This document shows, in pieces, positions 60,897-64,000 of a stretch of DNA of 64,000 nucleotides. Every line of letters starts with the position of its first letter. The stretch's first letter is position 1. The DNA is from Acidobacteriota bacterium (GTDB lineage: Bacteria > Acidobacteriota > JAAYUB01): positions 124,001 to 188,000 of the forward strand of contig JAGNHB010000002.1 of assembly GCA_018001935.1 (NCBI GenBank), in the 5' to 3' direction. A program made the translations under genes and the position numbers. The notes beneath the pieces were generated by a model. The model made no database searches. It was not told the DNA's origin and saw nothing but the letters and a program-made list of their open reading frames with translations.

Positions 60897-63800
60897 TCAC
60901 TCCACGCGGCGCCGGGACGGGACCACCGGTTGGATTCGCGCCCGCGTCCGGGCCTCGATCACGCTCAGGGAGGCCCGGACGTGATGGAAGAGGTCCTCCC
61001 CCCCCAGCGCCACGATCCGCGGCCGCTCCGCCTCGAGGTTTTCCAGGGACCGGCCCGCGGTTTCAAGGTCCTTACCCGCGTCGCCGGACGGGACCCAGAC
61101 TAGGAGGTTCGCACCGAAGTCCTCCGGGGGGAAGTCGGTCCGGGCGTACGGCAGGGAAGTGTTGGCAAACTGGGCGCGGATGAAGTGCACCCCGGGCTCG
61201 AGGGGCCGCCAGTCGAGATTGGCGTACGCCGCGTGGCCCAGGACGTGGCCATGCCAGGAGACGCCCTGCACGAGCTTGTGGGCCAGGGCTTTCTGGGGGA
61301 TCTCCGAGAAGAGCACCCAGTCATAGAACACCACGTGCAGGGTTCGCCGGTCGGGCGCGTCGGCCACGATGAGCGCGCTGAGCTTGGCGTTTTCCCCTTC
61401 CGGCGCCGTTCCCCACCCGGTGTGGAGCGTGCCGTCGGGCTGGCGGAGCCCCAACTGCATTCGCGGGCGGAATTCCTCCGCTGCCGCCGCCGTCCTTGCG
61501 GCCGGCAAGGCGCTCCAGACGGAGACCCCCCCGTTCCAGGGCCAGTAGCCCTCCTTGTTGTCGCAGACGGACCCGTGCGGGTGGATGGCCTCCACGGCGC
61601 CGCCGGGGTCCACCGTCACCCAGATGCGGTAGGTGCTGCAGGTGTCGGGGGTGGCCGGTCCCAACCCCGTGGTGTTCCAGGGAACCGTGACCTCCTGCAT
61701 CCCGAGGGGGCCCAGGGCGGAGACCCGGGCAGACCCGATCGCCACCCGGGGACCGGTTTCGGTGTCGGTCACGGGGTTGACGGGTACGTACTCGAACAGC
61801 ACGTCGAAGGGCGTGGTGCACTGGAGCAGGCTGAAGTTGTACACGCGCGCCGTCACGGTGAGGGCGGCGCCGTCCACCACGGAGTGGGTCACGTCCATGG
61901 GGTCCCCGGTGGCGGCGGCGGCTTCCCCCGTCCGGATGAAGAGTCCGCGCACGCGTTTGCCGTCGGTGCTCTCGTCCACCTCCCAGTCGTCCCACTCGCC
62001 CGTGTAGGGGTTCTTGTGGACCAGGAAGTGGTTCGGGAGGTTGAGGCCGGGGTCGGGGAGGCGCCCGTACTGGTGGTTCCACCAGCTCGACGTGCCGGGG
62101 AGGGTGACGGCGTGCTGGACCTTGCTGTTCCCTGCCGTCGAGAAGTAGGCGTAGGGCGTGAACGTATAGATCTGGCTCGAGTTCAGGCCCGGAAAGGCGG
62201 GGACATTGATGGTCAGGCCCTTGGTGGTGGAGGTCTCCTTGTCGTCGGTGGTGATCTGGGACCAGTTCCCGTCGGCCTGGAGGCTGGCGTTGAAGTCGAT
62301 GGTCTGCTTGCCGAAGAACAACTCCTTGACGGTGAAGGACATCTTGAAGTCCAGGTCGCCGCTGAGGCTCTCGCTCCACGACTTCTGCTGTTCACTCCCC
62401 GCTTTTTGGGTCCACTCGATGTCCAGGGTCTTTGCCGACCCGTCCACGCCGTAGGCGAGGCTGGTGTCGTTGAGGAAGTCCGTCACCGGGGTGCTGGAGC
62501 CCGGCAGGGTGAAGCTGCCCAGGTCGCCCGCGTAGGGGTGGGACGCCTGGAGGGGGTAGGAGAGGACGTTGCCGTTCTGGTGGACGGGCTGGTAGAAGTC
62601 GGAGCAGCCGAGCCCGCCGATGAAGGTGGTGAGGGCGCTGGTGGGCGGGAAGTTCACGTCGTAGAAGCCCTGCGCCTCCTGGTTGGTGTTGGGGTTGAGG
62701 GCCGTGTACCCGTAGATGGGGTAGCGCCAGACCTTGTAGGTCCGGGCCTCGTACTGCAGGATGTCGTCGTGGTCCGTGGCGTGCTCCATCTTGTAGCTGT
62801 AGGAGTTGTACTGGGTATTGGTGGTGTCGACGGCGCGCTGGAAGGCGAACTTGATGCTGGCGTCCAGGGAGACGTCCAGCTTTTCCTTGACCAGGATCTC
62901 GTTGGCCTTCACCGACATGTCGATGCCCAGCCCGGCGCTCAGGCCCGCCCCGCCCTCGGCCTTGCTCTGCCCGGTGTGGGTCACGGACTGCTCACCGGAC
63001 TGGGTGTAGGCGCAGGAAAACTCGTCGTAGCGGCTCAGGTTGACCACCGCCCACTCCCCGGTCGGATCCTGGGGGTCCACGGGCAGGTAGTCGAGGTGCT
63101 TGGGGGGTTCCTCGATGGTGTAGTCGGGGGTCACCACGTCCTCCATGACCAACTGGATCGGGGGTCCGAGAAGGACGGAGCGCCCCCCGTCGTCCATGCG
63201 CGCCACACCCAGCCCGGGAAAGGCGGCATCGAGGATCCCCACGTCGTTCCACTTGATGTAGGGTTGGCTGACGGTCAGGGAGTTCCGGTCCACCTTGCAG
63301 GCGACGAAGTTGATGTCCCGGGTGGAGGTGGAGGTGGGGAGCTGGGTGATGAAGACCCCGAGGTCCTGGAACGGCACGGTGTTGAGGGTGCCGTAGAAGT
63401 TGCCGGGAAGGAGCTTGATGTCGTCGGGGCGATAGGTGTAGTAGTGGTCCACATCGTAGGCGTAGATGGTTGCGAGCCCGCCCCCGGCCGTGGACCAGGC
63501 GGCGTCGAAGTCCAGCACCTCGAGGGCGACGTTGACGGCGGCGACATTCATGGAATCCGGTTGGGCCGACGCGACGGCCAACTGCCGCCGGGTGGGGAGG
63601 TCCGTGGTGCCGGGGTCCTTGAACCACCCCGCGGCGAGGTGGATGCGGTAGTCGGCCGGGGTGAAGTACATCGAGCCGTAAGGCAGAGGGTAGTTGAAGT
63701 TGACGTAGGGGCTGCATCGGCGCGTGGGCGTCAGCAACGCGTCGAAGGTGTACCCCTCGACCAGGTAGGGAGTGTAGTTCCCCTCGACGGAGGTCCCCCC

Positions 63801-64000
63801 AAAGAGGTCCTCGACGCCGTCGCCGTTGAAGTCGCCCGAGGCCAGGCTGACGGGGTGAGGATGGTAGTAGGAGGGGCAGTCGAACTGGCCGGAGGCGCCG
63901 GCCTGAAGGCTTCCGTCCTGGTAGCGGAAGGCCGTGAGGCGCGCGTAGTAGCTGTTCCCCGCCGCGTTGAACCACTGGGTCCCCACCGCGATCTCCTTGA
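60897..64000 (-). CDS. Giant secreted protein, paralogue 3 (5' end beyond the window)
   Basis: The frame is open from the TGA stop at 60897 to the window edge, about 1034 codons. By alignment with the other two it lacks roughly the first 230 residues. It shares the order: FG-GAP-like ASGDFNGDGVEDLFGG, the LGPPIQLVMEDVVTPDYTIE segment, the Ser/Thr-rich middle (SLSGDLDFKMSFTVKELFF), VTARVYNFSLLQCTTPFDV and GSVCDNKEGYWPWNGG. It is more diverged from paralogues 1 and 2 than they are from each other. A GTG/ATG near the edge is not the start, because homology continues beyond it. Confidence 0.88.
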   Translation of the reverse strand, partial: KEIAVGTQWFNAAGNSYYARLTAFRYQDGSLQAGASGQFDCPSYYHPHPVSLASGDFNGDGVEDLFGGTSVEGNYTPYLVEGYTFDALLTPTRRCSPYVNFNYPLPYGSMYFTPADYRIHLAAGWFKDPGTTDLPTRRQLAVASAQPDSMNVAAVNVALEVLDFDAAWSTAGGGLATIYAYDVDHYYTYRPDDIKLLPGNFYGTLNTVPFQDLGVFITQLPTSTSTRDINFVACKVDRNSLTVSQPYIKWNDVGILDAAFPGLGVARMDDGGRSVLLGPPIQLVMEDVVTPDYTIEEPPKHLDYLPVDPQDPTGEWAVVNLSRYDEFSCAYTQSGEQSVTHTGQSKAEGGAGLSAGLGIDMSVKANEILVKEKLDVSLDASIKFAFQRAVDTTNTQYNSYSYKMEHATDHDDILQYEARTYKVWRYPIYGYTALNPNTNQEAQGFYDVNFPPTSALTTFIGGLGCSDFYQPVHQNGNVLSYPLQASHPYAGDLGSFTLPGSSTPVTDFLNDTSLAYGVDGSAKTLDIEWTQKAGSEQQKSWSESLSGDLDFKMSFTVKELFFGKQTIDFNASLQADGNWSQITTDDKETSTTKGLTINVPAFPGLNSSQIYTFTPYAYFSTAGNSKVQHAVTLPGTSSWWNHQYGRLPDPGLNLPNHFLVHKNPYTGEWDDWEVDESTDGKRVRGLFIRTGEAAAATGDPMDVTHSVVDGAALTVTARVYNFSLLQCTTPFDVLFEYVPVNPVTDTETGPRVAIGSARVSALGPLGMQEVTVPWNTTGLGPATPDTCSTYRIWVTVDPGGAVEAIHPHGSVCDNKEGYWPWNGGVSVWSALPAARTAAAAEEFRPRMQLGLRQPDGTLHTGWGTAPEGENAKLSALIVADAPDRRTLHVVFYDWVLFSEIPQKALAHKLVQGVSWHGHVLGHAAYANLDWRPLEPGVHFIRAQFANTSLPYARTDFPPEDFGANLLVWVPSGDAGKDLETAGRSLENLEAERPRIVALGGEDLFHHVRASLSVIEARTRARIQPVVPSRRRVE

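Noticed and set aside
1-64000. tRNA or rRNA genes
   Set aside because: I scanned for tRNA T-loop (GTTCGAATC-type) sequences and rRNA-like conserved stretches and saw none; a covariance-model search would be needed to be certain.

Overview
This is a GC-rich (roughly two-thirds G+C) bacterial chromosome window with tightly packed genes, good Shine-Dalgarno sites and readable sigma70-type promoters, many with a TATAGT-like -10. No tRNA, rRNA, CRISPR array, prophage or plasmid backbone is visible. The gene content (aldehyde:ferredoxin oxidoreductase, a DsrC plus DsrM/K-like redox module without sulfite reductase, pilin-like, PilZ and CHAT proteins) suggests an anaerobic or facultative Gram-negative heterotroph. 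It looks most like an Acidobacteriota-type genome, but that placement is an impression and was not tested.

Layout. 1-6.0 kb, minus strand: rpsL-rpsG-(terminator)-fusA, then a DUF454 membrane protein, FabG, a FabZ-like dehydratase and an edge-truncated ketosynthase whose active-site Cys reads as Ser. 6.2-12.6 kb, plus strand: a zinc-ribbon/RDD membrane protein, ileS, lemA and pgpA. 12.6-13.0 kb: two unusual repeats (a GGTATC-type hexamer tract and a 3 x 47-bp direct repeat). 13.2-17.7 kb: an acylating aldehyde dehydrogenase with a STAS protein, then dsrC with DsrM-like and DsrK-like subunits. 18-29.7 kb: two Cys/Met-type PLP enzymes, a PEBP lipoprotein, an O-antigen ligase/TPR protein, a FAD-linked oxidase with PilZ, homoserine dehydrogenase and a tungsten aldehyde oxidoreductase. 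29.7-30.8 kb: a REP-associated tyrosine transposase (RAYT) flanked by alternating palindromic repeats. 30.8-51.4 kb: mostly secreted or membrane proteins (a SUMF1-type protein, NfeD with an SPFH protein, hydrolases, a LytTR membrane regulator, an Ntn amidase, a glycosyltransferase, creatininase, a class C beta-lactamase-like enzyme, and a 1287-residue PDZ-TPR-CHAT protein). 51.6-52.7 kb: two tandem tiny membrane-protein genes, each with an in-frame UGA followed by a hairpin. 52.7-64 kb: three tandem paralogues of a ~1260-residue secreted protein, each with REP repeats at its 3' end.

What stands out. (1) The two small genes at 51665-51850 and 51879-52151 look like a tandem pair of membrane selenoproteins: each has a strong Shine-Dalgarno, one in-frame UGA inside the first transmembrane helix, and a SECIS-like hairpin beginning within about 20 nt of the UGA. 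(2) The REP family comprises 13 intact copies of each of two hairpins with complementary 5-nt loops, a GTAG/GTAC foot, one clear compensatory stem change, and insertion at gene stop codons. The cognate RAYT sits between two arrays. (3) The three giant secreted paralogues have no function I recognise; they combine FG-GAP-like and CARDB-like segments around a Ser/Thr-rich beta region, and two of them share a tract of near-identical DNA suggesting recent duplication or gene conversion.

Metabolically, homoserine dehydrogenase (26899-27921) and the O-acetylhomoserine sulfhydrylase-type enzyme (25256-26683) are adjacent steps toward homocysteine, and the second PLP enzyme (17968-19212) can act on the same sulfur amino acids. 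The aldehyde dehydrogenase, aldehyde:ferredoxin oxidoreductase and DsrCMK-like genes point to low-potential electron metabolism.
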